This document shows, piece by piece, positions 1 to 8,529 of a stretch of DNA of 46,488 bases. Below the pieces are notes generated by a model, which was given only the letters and a program-made list of their open reading frames with translations, was not told the origin of the DNA and made no database searches. Source of the stretch: DAISJI01 sp964559835. GTDB taxonomy: Bacteria; Acidobacteriota; Terriglobia; Terriglobales; Acidobacteriaceae. Position numbers and translations under genes: made by a program. How positions within the stretch are numbered: the first letter of the stretch is position 1; each line of letters opens with the position of its first letter. Where the stretch lies: assembly GCA_964559835.1 (NCBI GenBank), contig CAZLJE010000038.1, positions 1 through 46,488 of the forward strand, given 5' to 3'.

Positions 1-104
1 ACTTCGTCTAACCACTCTCGTCTTGCAGGCCGGCGGCGGACCATACATTATCGTATCTACTTACGACCCCCAACGCCCTGCGCCCGGCCCGTAACTTACG
101 ATAT

Positions 105-124
105 GCCGATTTCACGACAATTGT
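105..124. repeat. Possible partial copy of the 1-3.4 kb dispersed repeat
   Basis: The core GCCGATTTCAC matches the central part of the better copies at 1554-1628, 2145-2218 and 3359-3409. It lies just beyond the stop codon of the minus-strand gene ending at 150, the same relation the other copies have to the genes ending at 1640 and 3411. The match is short. The remainder of bases 1-149 shows no gene I can support. Confidence 0.35.
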
Positions 125-149
125 TGCTGCCGTCGGGTGCGTGGCCCGA

Positions 150-1412
150 TTACTGGTGATCCTGCGGTTTCGCTTTAATCCGGTCTGTGTACCACGCCAT
201 CCAGGCCTGCGCGTTCCGCCCAAGGTCTTTTCCGACAATCTGCGTCAGGCACGCTTCCACCTCACCGCTAAAGGCACCCGCGTCATTAGCCAGTGCAACT
301 TGAAAATCTCCAAAGAAGCTCGCAAGCAAAGGCACGGTCTCGGGGACTTGGTGTTTGCAGAGAGATCTTTCAATGTCAATGTCCAATCCAGAGATTCCGG
401 GCTTACCCGGCAGAAACTCCCTCATTGCCGACTTGATTACGGGCAGGTTCGCCGCGCCTGGCATGTCCCGAAACGCGTGCACCGCCGCCTCGGTCACCTG
501 TTGCAAGTGATATCTGGCCGCCCATAAGGCTACCTCACGGATGTAGGGCAGGTCATTGCGGTCTTTGAACCCGGCGAGCCCCGCGAGCGCATAGTAAGCT
601 TCACCCTCTGCATCTTGAATCTCGCGCGGAATGCTGTTCCAGTCCCTTTCATTCCTCGGTACTCTTCCAAAGCTCGCTACGAATGCTTCGTATACTCTTT
701 CCTCTCGGTCGATACCTTCTCGAACCTTGCGTTGTAACGCTGCGCTGCCCAAATCGCCTGCATGAGGCAGCAAAAGCATGCGATCGTTGTGTCCCATCTC
801 GTCGAAGTGTTCGGCCAAATATTCTCCCGACGCAGGGCGTGCCAGTTCGAGTTCTTCTTCTGTACGCTGAAAGAATCTAACGCCGTAAGTGAATATTGAT
901 AAGTACGGCCAGAGTTCCGCGACCCGGTGCTTGAGGTCGGGAATGGCGACTGCTGTCTGCCACTGCTTTCTCAATTCCACGGCGCGCTCGGCTGCGCGCC
1001 TCAGCAGCGGTTCATCTTGCGGCCTCTCTACCCAGAAAAATGATTCGCGGTAGTAAGTGGGCTCCCACACGTCGGTGGAGCCGCTCACGTGCTGAAGAAA
1101 CAGGAGAATCCGCGAATCGAACGTTATCGGCTCGACGGCTGGTCGTCCGTACTCATGCACGGTCGTCAACTGAAAGTGTGCGAGATTGATCCTGTCGCCC
1201 TTCTTGGCATCGCTCCAAAAAACCTCGTCGACCTGGAACATGCCAGCGATGTTGTCATGCGACCTCTCCACGATCACGACGAGCTGCGCGTCCAGCACGC
1301 CGTTCAACGGATCCTTGCTGGGCACCAGTCGTGCTGAGGCGGTCAGCGCGACAAGGGCTGTGCACAAGAACCCAATGGATCGTAATTTGAAACTCCTCGG
1401 TTCGGCAGCCAT
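150..1412 (-). CDS. Secreted hypothetical protein, probably all-helical C-terminal part
   Basis: This encodes 420 residues from the start MAAEPRSFKL. A longer frame begins at 1454, but the later start places a signal-like segment (about residues 9-28, IGFLCTALVALTASA) near the N-terminus and has a GGGAAG element just upstream. The N-terminal half contains short beta-like stretches. The C-terminal half is helical, with repeated Ala/Leu-rich segments resembling degenerate HEAT-type repeats, and ends near a WMAWYTD motif. I do not recognise a family and see no catalytic motif. An exported structural or binding role is inference only. The gene sits alone between dispersed repeats, with unrelated neighbours. 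Confidence 0.6.
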   Translation of the reverse strand: MAAEPRSFKLRSIGFLCTALVALTASARLVPSKDPLNGVLDAQLVVIVERSHDNIAGMFQVDEVFWSDAKKGDRINLAHFQLTTVHEYGRPAVEPITFDSRILLFLQHVSGSTDVWEPTYYRESFFWVERPQDEPLLRRAAERAVELRKQWQTAVAIPDLKHRVAELWPYLSIFTYGVRFFQRTEEELELARPASGEYLAEHFDEMGHNDRMLLLPHAGDLGSAALQRKVREGIDREERVYEAFVASFGRVPRNERDWNSIPREIQDAEGEAYYALAGLAGFKDRNDLPYIREVALWAARYHLQQVTEAAVHAFRDMPGAANLPVIKSAMREFLPGKPGISGLDIDIERSLCKHQVPETVPLLASFFGDFQVALANDAGAFSGEVEACLTQIVGKDLGRNAQAWMAWYTDRIKAKPQDHQ

Positions 1413-1553
1413 CAGTCTTCCCAAGAGGTTGGCGGTTCCAATCCGCGGAACCAAGCGTGGCGGAACACGGCGGGAATCTCAGTGTGGCCCGGCAATTCTC
1501 CCTCGCGTTTTCGATCTAACCTCAACGTCAACGAGCGTAAACAGGGCTACACA

Positions 1554-1628
1554 CAAGTATGCGCCTTCCATTCGCCGATCTGACGAAGAAAAAGCGCAAA
1601 GGTGCTTGAAGCCGATTTCACACTCGTT
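1554..1628. repeat. Dispersed ~70-bp repeat, copy A
   Basis: It begins CAAGTATGCGC and ends GATTTCACACTCGTT. It matches copy B at 2145-2218 in its first 27 bases (22 of 27 identical) and copy C at 3359-3409 over its last 44 bases (about 35 of 44). It lies directly after the stop codon of the minus-strand gene ending at 1640. Confidence 0.6.
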
Positions 1629-1639
1629 ATACGCGATGT

Positions 1640-2023
1640 TCAGTCCAGCAATCCAAGGAAGTACCACCACGAGCAAACCCCGAGGCCACCGACGACTGAG
1701 TACAAGCGAGCATGACCGCGACCGAACAGACACAGTAAAACAGCAATCAGGGACAAGGATGTCCCCACAGGAAAGCTGTGTCGCCAAAACGATTCGACAA
1801 ACGACTGCCCGTGCACACTCCTCAAGTACGGCATTGAAATCTCATGCGCCGCAAGTAATAGCCAAGCTCCAGAAGCTGCGACAATTCCCGCGGTCAAAAA
1901 CATCCGCCGCCACCGTGGCACCATCACACTCGACTTGGTATTTGCGGCGCTTCTCCATCCCGAAATGACGAACAGTGCTGGTGCAAGCAGCATCACAACG
2001 AACGATCCGATTGCTCTTAGCAT
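1640..2023 (-). CDS. Small multi-pass membrane protein, unknown
   Basis: This encodes 127 residues starting MLRAIGSFVVM. The frame is open to 2173, but the extra N-terminus is polar and Cys/Lys-rich, so the internal ATG preceding a membrane segment is preferred. Four hydrophobic segments are visible: residues about 3-20, 37-55, 80-98 and 108-124. It ends in a Trp-rich tail (CSWWYFLGLLD). There are no charged motifs suggesting transport or catalysis. It resembles small cassette-like hypothetical membrane proteins and nothing nearby suggests a function. Confidence 0.5.
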   Translation of the reverse strand: MLRAIGSFVVMLLAPALFVISGWRSAANTKSSVMVPRWRRMFLTAGIVAASGAWLLLAAHEISMPYLRSVHGQSFVESFWRHSFPVGTSLSLIAVLLCLFGRGHARLYSVVGGLGVCSWWYFLGLLD

Positions 2024-2144
2024 CGAATTCTCCGCACCTGACGTTCGAAACAGCAGCACTTTACGCTTATTCAGCGAGACGCTGCAATCGGCATGACTGC
2101 GAACGATTATGCTATCGCTCAACGAGCCATAACAGGCCTTCTCG

Positions 2145-2218
2145 CAAGTATGCGCTTTTCGCTCGCTGATCACCGGAACAAATAGTGCTTGTTTGCGTGA
2201 AGGCGATTCACGCTCTTT
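2145..2218. repeat. Dispersed ~70-bp repeat, copy B
   Basis: It begins CAAGTATGCGC like copy A and ends with GCGATTCACGCTCTTT, a divergent version of the same tail. It lies in the 283-bp gap between the divergent genes starting at 2023 (minus) and 2307 (plus). Nothing else is evident in that gap. Confidence 0.5.
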
Positions 2219-2306
2219 GTCGTCTTTTTATGCAACTGTTCAGCAGCTACTTGCATCCTGAACGTCAATTCCGGCCACGTCGCCGATCAGAAGCGAAGGA
2301 GTCACC

Positions 2307-3284
2307 ATGCGCTTGCTGACAGGTTCTCTGGGCCTCGCTCTCTTGTTCAGCACCTCAACACTGGCAGAAGACGCGCAACTGCGGGCCGCTGCCTTCGAAC
2401 TAGTCGAGCACTCTGTACAAGCCAGTACGGTAAAGCAAAGTGCGCCTATTCCCAATGAGACCGTCCTCACCTTTCAAGCCAAAGGTGCCGACGGGGTTAT
2501 GCGTCCAGGAAGCTATAGCAGAATCTACGCTCGTCCTGGTCATGTGCGCGAAGAGTTCACGTTCGGCGATTTCCATTTGGTTCGCATCAGCCTGCCAGAC
2601 CGCATCGCCTTCATTGGCGGATCGCGAGTGGTACCGCCCGAAGAACGGGAGATGCTTCGTCTACTCCCCATCCAGTTGTGGCATTTGGACCACGAAGACG
2701 TGGTCAAGAATATCGTCCAGTCCAGCAAAGCGGGTCAAGCCGTGACGTGCGTCCAATTCGATACCATCCGTGGCGCTGAAAAGAACGCGAATGAAATGTG
2801 TTTTGACGCGAAGACGGGCACGCAGGTTTATGATCGCAGCGGCAACGTAGAGCTGATCAACTCCGAGTTCTTTGATTTTTTTGGCGCTCAGGAACCAGGC
2901 CACATTCAACAATACCGAAACGGCGCGCTGGTCATGGACGTTCACGTCACGCGCAGGGTAATCACCGACACCATCAGCGACGATATGTTCACGCCGCCCG
3001 CCGGCGCTGACGTCGGCATGCGGTGTCAGACCTTCCAGCGAGCGTTCGGCCAGTCGATGCCGCAACCTCCTGGCAATGCCGGCACCGTGACCAGCATCCT
3101 AGTGCACGTGGTTATAGGCGTTGACGGCCGGGCGCACGATGCCGCCGTGGAAAGTTCGGACCGTCCCGACCTGAACACCGAGGCGCTGAAAGTGGTACAA
3201 GCTTGGACTTTCACCCCGTCGATGTGCAACGGCAACCCGAATCCGCAGGAAGCCAACTTGGTGGTGCATTTCCAAGGTCGCTAG
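2307..3284 (+). CDS. Secreted protein with TonB C-terminal domain
   Basis: This encodes 325 residues, with AAGGAG five bases before the ATG. A signal peptide covers residues 1-20 (MRLLTGSLGLALLFSTSTLA). Residues about 25-230 form a lipoprotein-carrier-like beta region of unknown function. Residues about 250-324 match the TonB C-terminal / TonB-family fold: ILVHVVIGVDGRAHDAAV, then LNTEALKVVQAWTFTPS and a final beta strand. Such domains occur in many periplasmic proteins of acidobacteria and are not proof of energy transduction, since no N-terminal TonB anchor or Pro-rich linker is present. It is the only plus-strand gene in this small-gene stretch. Confidence 0.7.
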   Translation: MRLLTGSLGLALLFSTSTLAEDAQLRAAAFELVEHSVQASTVKQSAPIPNETVLTFQAKGADGVMRPGSYSRIYARPGHVREEFTFGDFHLVRISLPDRIAFIGGSRVVPPEEREMLRLLPIQLWHLDHEDVVKNIVQSSKAGQAVTCVQFDTIRGAEKNANEMCFDAKTGTQVYDRSGNVELINSEFFDFFGAQEPGHIQQYRNGALVMDVHVTRRVITDTISDDMFTPPAGADVGMRCQTFQRAFGQSMPQPPGNAGTVTSILVHVVIGVDGRAHDAAVESSDRPDLNTEALKVVQAWTFTPSMCNGNPNPQEANLVVHFQGR

Positions 3285-3358
3285 GTCTCCTTGCGACCGG
3301 CGCCAGCCGCTTGCATCATGGGAATCTCACCGGAAGGCGAAGCGATGCGGCGGACTGA

Positions 3359-3409
3359 ATCGGAGAAGAAAAGGCGCAAAAATGCGTGATGCGGATTTAT
3401 CACTCATTG
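3359..3409. repeat. Dispersed repeat, copy C
   Basis: It shares GAAGAAAA-GCGCAAA and GATTT-CACTC blocks with copy A (about 80 percent identity over 44 bases). It directly abuts the stop codon of the minus-strand gene ending at 3411. Confidence 0.55.
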
Positions 3410-3410
3410 A

Positions 3411-3689
3411 CTATTGTCGCGTTGTTGTTTCCTTCGACCGAAGTTCTTCGTAGCAGTGATGGCAGACTGCTACGATGTCGCGTTTAGATTGGTTCGCCTC
3501 GTTCCATTCTCCATATTCCAGAAACAAAGCCTCGCATCCTGCGCACCATGCGTCAGGCCATCTATCCTCCTCGATTGGCGGATTTGAGAACCACACCTGC
3601 TCGGGTTTCTCGACCAAATGCTCACAAATGAAGGTCGCAAACCCGTTCGTGTGGTGATGGCATTCGATTGTCGGTTTGTCTATGGTCAC
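3411..3689 (-). CDS. Small Cys/His-rich putative zinc-binding protein
   Basis: This encodes 92 residues from a GTG start with AGGTG six bases upstream. Possible metal ligands are spread along the chain: CHHH near residue 10, CEH near 22, CAGC near 49-52 and CHHC near 76-79. The two pairs resemble a zinc-ribbon or treble-clef arrangement. I do not recognise a named family. It lies alone next to repeat copy C, and its function is unknown. Confidence 0.5.
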   Translation of the reverse strand: MTIDKPTIECHHHTNGFATFICEHLVEKPEQVWFSNPPIEEDRWPDAWCAGCEALFLEYGEWNEANQSKRDIVAVCHHCYEELRSKETTTRQ

Positions 3690-3806
3690 GTTGCACCTGG
3701 TTGAAGAGCGAGAACAGGACTTACCGTGAGTTACGCGAACACCGGACGACAGCGAAAATGATGCAGATCGCGAAGCAGAACGGTGCGAAACGGAATCGTT
3801 CCGCGC

Positions 3807-5123
3807 CTAAGCCAGCCTGACTGCTTTAGCGGAATCCTCCTTAGCAGAATCTTCGCGGAATACCTTTAGGCGCTGGCCGCCGATCGACAGGATGGCGCCC
3901 GCGGGCACGGTCATCTTTTCGCGGGCCATGACAAAAGTGCCGTTCGTCGATCCTGCATCTTCCAGGAAGAAGTCCTCGCCGCGGTGATAGACCTTGGCGT
4001 GCGCACGACTCATCGACGTATCGGTCGGGAAGGTATAGGTGGCCTTGGTACGCCCCCATGTGACCTGCTGTTCCAGGATCGGATAGCGCCGGCCGTCCGC
4101 GTCCAGCGATACGAACTCGGCGACTGGACCATGCAGCACCGCCGACAGCTCGCCAAAATCCTTACCCGATTGCGCGGCTTCGGCCACGGCGCCTTCGTCC
4201 ACCCGGAATTCGAGCACCTGGTTGCCGAAGCTGATCACGTCTCCCGATTGCAACCGGTAAGAGCCGACCAGGCTCATGAACGTATCGGCCTCGGGCATCG
4301 GCTCCAGGAAAAGCTGCCCTGACTCGAGCATCAGGCGTGTGTGTGCGGGCTGCATGTACTCGTCGTTCGGAAACGTGAACTGCCCCTGTACTCGCCCGAT
4401 CAGCGCGCTGCCCGACGAGAGTTCGAGCTCACGCCCGGGATTGCCGTCATTGCGAAGCTGCACCAGCTTGTAGCGGACTTTCGGCGCCGCGGGCGCGACC
4501 ATCCCATGCGCGGCCGAGGCCTCGGCTGCCTGTTCGCGCCAGATGACCTCGAACAACTCGCGTTCTTCGGCTTTGCCCTTGAGCGAAAAACGTCCGGCCA
4601 GGCGGAAGCGGAACTGGTTGCCCGGAGGCAGCGCGCGGTAGAGCGTGTCGGAAACCAGGATCTGGTCGGGACTCGCGGCGCTCTCGACGCGTGACGCGAC
4701 GTTCACCACGTCGCCGAAGACGTCGTTCGACTTCACGAATCCCAGGCCGAAGTTGATCCCGATGCGGATCTTCACCCTGCGCGGCTCGGGCTTACTCGCG
4801 GCGTCGGCGGTGATTGCCTCCTGCATTTCGATAGCGGCGGCCACCGCGTGCGTGTGGTCCTCGAACGATGCCATCACCGCGTCGCCGATCGTCTTGATCA
4901 CCTTGCCGCCGTGGCGCTCCACCACCTGCCCCAGCAGCGAATTGCAGTGGTGCACCATGAGCAGTCCGGCGGCGTCTCCGTAGCGCTCGAAGTAGGCGGT
5001 CGAGCCCTTGATGTCGGTGAACAGGACGGTGATGTTCCGGCGCAGACGATCCAGTTCGGCAGCCTGGTCGTCGTTGCCGAGACTCAGGATCCGGGTTACG
5101 CCGTCATTCGGATTGATCGTCAA
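3807..5123 (-). CDS. Class III adenylate/guanylate cyclase with two FHA domains
   Basis: This encodes 438 residues from a TTG start, chosen because GAGAGG lies five bases upstream and any earlier start would overlap the kinase gene. The cyclase domain covers about residues 20-190: the first metal Asp is in FTDIKGST, the second in IKTIGDAVMASFE, and the transition-state Asn/Arg are in GDVVNVASRVES. All residues needed for activity appear present. Two FHA-like domains follow. The first is degenerate (GR kept, QPAH instead of SxxH, no NG). The second is canonical (WGRTKAT, MSRAHAKV, GSTNGTFV). FHA domains bind phosphothreonine. The gene starts 13 bases after the Ser/Thr kinase stop, so the kinase product, or its own phosphorylation by the kinase, is the likely ligand. 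Confidence 0.88.
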   Translation of the reverse strand: MTINPNDGVTRILSLGNDDQAAELDRLRRNITVLFTDIKGSTAYFERYGDAAGLLMVHHCNSLLGQVVERHGGKVIKTIGDAVMASFEDHTHAVAAAIEMQEAITADAASKPEPRRVKIRIGINFGLGFVKSNDVFGDVVNVASRVESAASPDQILVSDTLYRALPPGNQFRFRLAGRFSLKGKAEERELFEVIWREQAAEASAAHGMVAPAAPKVRYKLVQLRNDGNPGRELELSSGSALIGRVQGQFTFPNDEYMQPAHTRLMLESGQLFLEPMPEADTFMSLVGSYRLQSGDVISFGNQVLEFRVDEGAVAEAAQSGKDFGELSAVLHGPVAEFVSLDADGRRYPILEQQVTWGRTKATYTFPTDTSMSRAHAKVYHRGEDFFLEDAGSTNGTFVMAREKMTVPAGAILSIGGQRLKVFREDSAKEDSAKAVRLA

Positions 5124-5136
5124 GATCGCCTCTCGC

Positions 5137-6921
5137 TTATCGTCCCAGGAATTTCTCCAGCGCTTCGATGTCCGCGGTGGCCTTCTCGGCAAACCGCTTC
5201 GCGCGCTCCCCATCGTTGTGCGCGATCGCGTCCTGCGCCTTCGAGAGATTCAGGTTCATGCTCGCCTGGTGGCCTGCCATGTCGCCACGCAACCCATACC
5301 CTGCCGCCGCTTGCTGGCGCTGCAGGTTGGACAGACTGGAGTTGACTGCCGCCGCACGCGACGTGAGCTGGTCGATGTCGTGCTCGATCTCGTCGAGCTC
5401 TTTCTGTTTCGCCGCAGCGGCAGCAGCGGCATTCGCCTGCGCTGCTTGTGCCGCTAGTGCCGCCGAGTTGTCCTGCTTCGGCTGCTTGGGCGCGGCGTTC
5501 TTGGCCAGCATCTTTGCGACGGGGATAGCGCCCGCAGTACCGACCGCCGCAGCCGCTCCCGACGCAGAAGAGCTGGTGTCAGTCGGGGGAGCCTCGGCCG
5601 GCTTGGTTTCCGCGGGCTGAGAATTCTGGGGCACCGGTTCACTCGCCTTCTGCTGCGGTTGCGAGGCGGCCTGTTGCTGTACGGGTCCAGCGGTATCCGG
5701 TGCCGCGGAGGCCTTGCGGCTCTTCGGGATGTAGAGGCCGGCAGCAACGAGCACGACGAGCACTGCAATCGCGCCCAGCGCCACCCACAGGCCGCGGTTC
5801 GATGGCGCGGGTCCCATCTGAGCCGGTAGTACCGGCGCAGGGGGCGGTGCAGCGTATGTCGGAGCCGGCATCGCGACCGTCTGAGCGGCCGCAACGGGTG
5901 CCGGGGTCGGCGCTGCCGCAACGGACGCGACGGACACAGGTGTCGGCGGCGCGACGGGCACGCCGGTGATCCGGCTTGCGATCGGCGTCGCGGTGTTGAC
6001 GGCCGGCTTTGGACGCGTGATGGGGCCTGTGCGTACTTGCGGCAGAGGCGTGCGCGCTCCCGGCGCCGCGTCGTAAGACGCCTGGAACACGGTCTTCGAG
6101 TCCTCGAGCTCGCGCATGACGTTCTTGACGGCGTGCCGGAAGGCATCTGCTGTCTGGAAACGTTCCGCCGGACTCTTCGCGATCGAAGTGAGGATGATCT
6201 GGTTCAGCCCCGCGGGCATGTCGGGCTGCAACTCGATCGGCGGACGCGGCGGCTGGTTCACGTGCGCCGCCATCAGCGCATAGCTGGTGTCTCCCTGGAA
6301 CGGCCGCGACGCCGTCACCAGTTCATATAACGAAATTCCGAGCGAGTATAGGTCGGAGCGCTCGTCTGTCTTTTCGCCCTTCACCTGCTCGGGAGACATG
6401 TAGTTCATCGAGCCGAGGGTCGAACCGGGCGTGGTAAGACCGGAATCGTCCTCGGTATGCGCAATGCCGAAATCCATCAGCTTCACGGTGCCGTCGGCGC
6501 ACAGCATCATGTTCGCCGGCTTGATGTCGCGATGAATGACGTGCCGCTGGTGGGCAAAGCTGAGGGCGTCGAGTATCTGGTCGATATACGACAGCGCCTC
6601 CGCCGGCGGGATCGGCCCCCGCGCCAGGGCGGCGGACAGCGGCATGCCCTCGACGTATTCCATGATCATCACGAGCTGGTTGTCGATGGTCAGAGCCGTG
6701 TGAAGTGACGCGATGTTCGGATGGTTCAGCGCGGCCAGGACCTTGATCTCGCGCAAAAACCGCGCCGCGATCTCTTCCCTGCCGGCGATCTCCGGCAGCA
6801 GCACCTTCATGGCTTCGATGCGGTCGGTGATGACGTTGCGCACCTTGTACACACGGCCCATGCCGCCGGCGCCGAGAAGGTTGAGGACTTCGTAATCGCC
6901 GATACGCGGAGTCTCGCTCAT
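5137..6921 (-). CDS. PknB-type membrane Ser/Thr protein kinase
   Basis: This encodes 594 residues, with GGAG six bases before the ATG. The kinase domain spans about residues 8-270: glycine loop GAGGMG (17-22), Lys39, catalytic HRD at 130-132 with Asn137, DFG at 150-152 and SPE at 176-178. All catalytic residues are intact. A Pro/Ala/Thr-rich juxtamembrane linker (about 280-375) leads to one transmembrane helix (about 377-396). The extracytoplasmic part is Gln/Ala-rich, then a helical, probably coiled-coil region (about 500-594). No PASTA domains are seen. It is the first gene of a two-gene unit with the FHA-cyclase, and transcribed divergently from aroK. Confidence 0.93.
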   Translation of the reverse strand: MSETPRIGDYEVLNLLGAGGMGRVYKVRNVITDRIEAMKVLLPEIAGREEIAARFLREIKVLAALNHPNIASLHTALTIDNQLVMIMEYVEGMPLSAALARGPIPPAEALSYIDQILDALSFAHQRHVIHRDIKPANMMLCADGTVKLMDFGIAHTEDDSGLTTPGSTLGSMNYMSPEQVKGEKTDERSDLYSLGISLYELVTASRPFQGDTSYALMAAHVNQPPRPPIELQPDMPAGLNQIILTSIAKSPAERFQTADAFRHAVKNVMRELEDSKTVFQASYDAAPGARTPLPQVRTGPITRPKPAVNTATPIASRITGVPVAPPTPVSVASVAAAPTPAPVAAAQTVAMPAPTYAAPPPAPVLPAQMGPAPSNRGLWVALGAIAVLVVLVAAGLYIPKSRKASAAPDTAGPVQQQAASQPQQKASEPVPQNSQPAETKPAEAPPTDTSSSASGAAAAVGTAGAIPVAKMLAKNAAPKQPKQDNSAALAAQAAQANAAAAAAAKQKELDEIEHDIDQLTSRAAAVNSSLSNLQRQQAAAGYGLRGDMAGHQASMNLNLSKAQDAIAHNDGERAKRFAEKATADIEALEKFLGR

Positions 6922-7027
6922 TTCAAACTCCTACATTGCGCTGATTAGGAACACCATGGATGCGCGCACACAGAGAGAGCGGAATTATGGATTCAACACG
7001 GGCAGGGGTCAAGAGCAGAGCACCGGC

Positions 7028-7056
7028 TTGGTCGGCCTGCGCAAAATGCGTACACT
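7028..7056 (+). promoter_or_regulatory. Putative aroK promoter, leaderless start
   Basis: TTGGTC, a 17-base spacer and TACACT end seven bases before the aroK ATG at 7063. Transcription would begin at or next to the start codon. No Shine-Dalgarno sequence is visible before that ATG, which fits a leaderless mRNA. Confidence 0.4.
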
Positions 7057-7062
7057 CGCCGC

Positions 7063-7590
7063 ATGCGCTGCGCTGTCATTCTCGTCGGATTCATGGGCGC
7101 CGGTAAGACGACCGTCGGGCGCATCCTCGCGCAAAAGCTCGGCTGGCAGTTTGCCGATCTCGACGACCGCATCTGCGCCCGCGAAGGCCGGAGCGTGCCG
7201 GAGATCTTCCGCGATTCAGGCGAAGCCTACTTCCGCCAGGTAGAGACCGAGTGCCTGGGCGACGCCCTGCAACCTGAGTCTGGTAGCACCAACGGCGTCC
7301 TCGCCCTGGGTGGTGGCGCGTTCGTGCAGCCGCGCAATGCCGAACTGATCCGCATGTCCGGCATTCCGGTCGTGTTCCTCGACGCAGCTGCGGAAACCCT
7401 GTTTCAGCGCTGCGCTCCGCAGGTGGGAGAGCGTCCGTTGCTGGCCGATGAGAACCAATTTCGCCAATTGTATGAAGCGCGCCGCGAGGATTACATGAGG
7501 GCTGGAGTGCGGATCGATACCACCGCGCTCGGGCCCGAACAGGTCGCGGCAGAGATCGCCGGGCGACTTGACCTCGCGGGCTATAGTTAG
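7063..7590 (+). CDS. aroK: Shikimate kinase
   Basis: This encodes 175 residues, the usual length for the family. It phosphorylates shikimate at the 3-OH with ATP in chorismate biosynthesis. The Walker A motif GFMGAGKT is at residues 9-16, the shikimate-binding ADLDD at 31-35, the substrate-binding LGGGAF motif near residue 85 and the lid arginine in ERPLL near residue 126. It stands apart from other aromatic-pathway genes. The start has no Shine-Dalgarno sequence and may be leaderless. The next gene begins 18 bases downstream, so the two may be co-transcribed. Confidence 0.93.
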   Translation: MRCAVILVGFMGAGKTTVGRILAQKLGWQFADLDDRICAREGRSVPEIFRDSGEAYFRQVETECLGDALQPESGSTNGVLALGGGAFVQPRNAELIRMSGIPVVFLDAAAETLFQRCAPQVGERPLLADENQFRQLYEARREDYMRAGVRIDTTALGPEQVAAEIAGRLDLAGYS

Positions 7591-7608
7591 GGCCATACGG
7601 AGTTGCTG

Positions 7609-8352
7609 ATGAAATTGGCTGTACGCACTCTACTGCTGCTCTCGCTCATCCTTATTTCCCTGCTGTGCACAGCCGCCGACAAAAAGACCCCGGTCTCGGC
7701 AAAGGTTGTGGATTCCGGCAGCTTCGGCATTTTTGTCCGGGGACAGCGCGTCGGGACCGAGAAGTTCGAGATCGCGCAACAGGCGGACGGGAACGTCACC
7801 CGCGCCGAACTGAAGGTGACTGACGGCGGCAATAACGCGGTGCAGAAGACGGAGTTGCAACTGAGCGGGGCCGGAGAATTGCGCCACTATTCCTGGAACG
7901 AACTCAGCCCAGGCAAGGCGCAGACCACGGTCGATCCCGACCAGCAGTTCCTGATGGAACGCATCATGCCCTCCCCGTCGGAAAAAGCGGTCGAACAGCC
8001 GTTCATCCTTCCCGCGTCCACGGTGATCCTGGACGATTATTTCTTCTCGCATCGCGAACTGCTGGCGTGGCGCTACCTGGGGTCGAGTTGCTCGCAAAAT
8101 CCGGGCGGCCAGATCCAGTGCAAGCTGGCGAAGACGCAGTACGGAATCCTCATCCCGCGGCAGCGCATGTCGGCACTGGTGACTATGGAATATGTCGGCA
8201 AAGAAAAGGTCATCATCCGCGGCCAGCAAGTCGAACTCGACCGCTTTGCCCTGCAGGGCGACGGCATCGACTGGGCCATGTGGTTCGATGACGCCCACAA
8301 GCTGCAGCGCGTCGTCATCGCCAGCGATTCGACCGAAGTCGTAAGAGACTGA
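7609..8352 (+). CDS. Secreted hypothetical protein (beta-rich, DUF3108-like)
   Basis: This encodes 247 residues. The ATG at 7609 is preferred over the TTG at 7603 because CGGAG ends six bases before it. A signal peptide covers about residues 1-22 (MKLAVRTLLLLSLILISLLC), with a Cys near its end that could be a lipobox, although the surrounding LLCTA is not a strong one. The rest alternates short beta strands (FGIFVRGQRVGTEKFEI), reminiscent of periplasmic LolA/DUF3108-type folds. I cannot assign a function. It follows aroK closely on the same strand. Confidence 0.65.
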   Translation: MKLAVRTLLLLSLILISLLCTAADKKTPVSAKVVDSGSFGIFVRGQRVGTEKFEIAQQADGNVTRAELKVTDGGNNAVQKTELQLSGAGELRHYSWNELSPGKAQTTVDPDQQFLMERIMPSPSEKAVEQPFILPASTVILDDYFFSHRELLAWRYLGSSCSQNPGGQIQCKLAKTQYGILIPRQRMSALVTMEYVGKEKVIIRGQQVELDRFALQGDGIDWAMWFDDAHKLQRVVIASDSTEVVRD

Positions 8353-8379
8353 GCATTTTGGGCAGGTTCTTTCGGAAGC

Positions 8380-8446
8380 GCGCGGCTTCAGCCGCGCCGA
8401 AACCAATCCCTATAGATTGTCATTGCGAACGGACTCTAGTCCGTTC
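8380..8446. repeat. Pair of intergenic hairpins before pyrE
   Basis: The first hairpin is GCGCGGC-TTCA-GCCGCGC at 8380-8397. The second is GAACGGAC-TCTA-GTCCGTTC at 8427-8446. Neither has a U-rich tail, so these look more like dispersed palindromic repeats than intrinsic terminators. The linker contains ATTGTCATT, also present in the linker of the two-hairpin element at 29505-29586. Confidence 0.55.
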
Positions 8447-8483
8447 CGAATCAGCCTTTCGATGGCTCCTGGCGTTCGCTTTC

Positions 8484-8518
8484 AACAACCAACTGGCAAC
8501 TGGCGACTGACAACTGTT
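8484..8518. repeat. Heptamer array 1 (AACTGGC family)
   Basis: Five consecutive 7-base units of the type AACTGGC or GACTGAC, ending 11 bases before the pyrE start codon. The family recurs at 18355-18389 and 44195-44222. Confidence 0.8.
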
Positions 8519-8529
8519 ATTTTGTTCTT

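Noticed and set aside
8..238. Minus-strand ORF at the left edge
   Set aside because: It overlaps the 3' end of the first gene and shows no protein-like features.
1554..3409. Classical integron attC sites
   Set aside because: I could not find paired core boxes of the GTTRRRY and RYYYAAC type at the ends of the repeats; one gene is also in the opposite orientation. Kept only as an open question.
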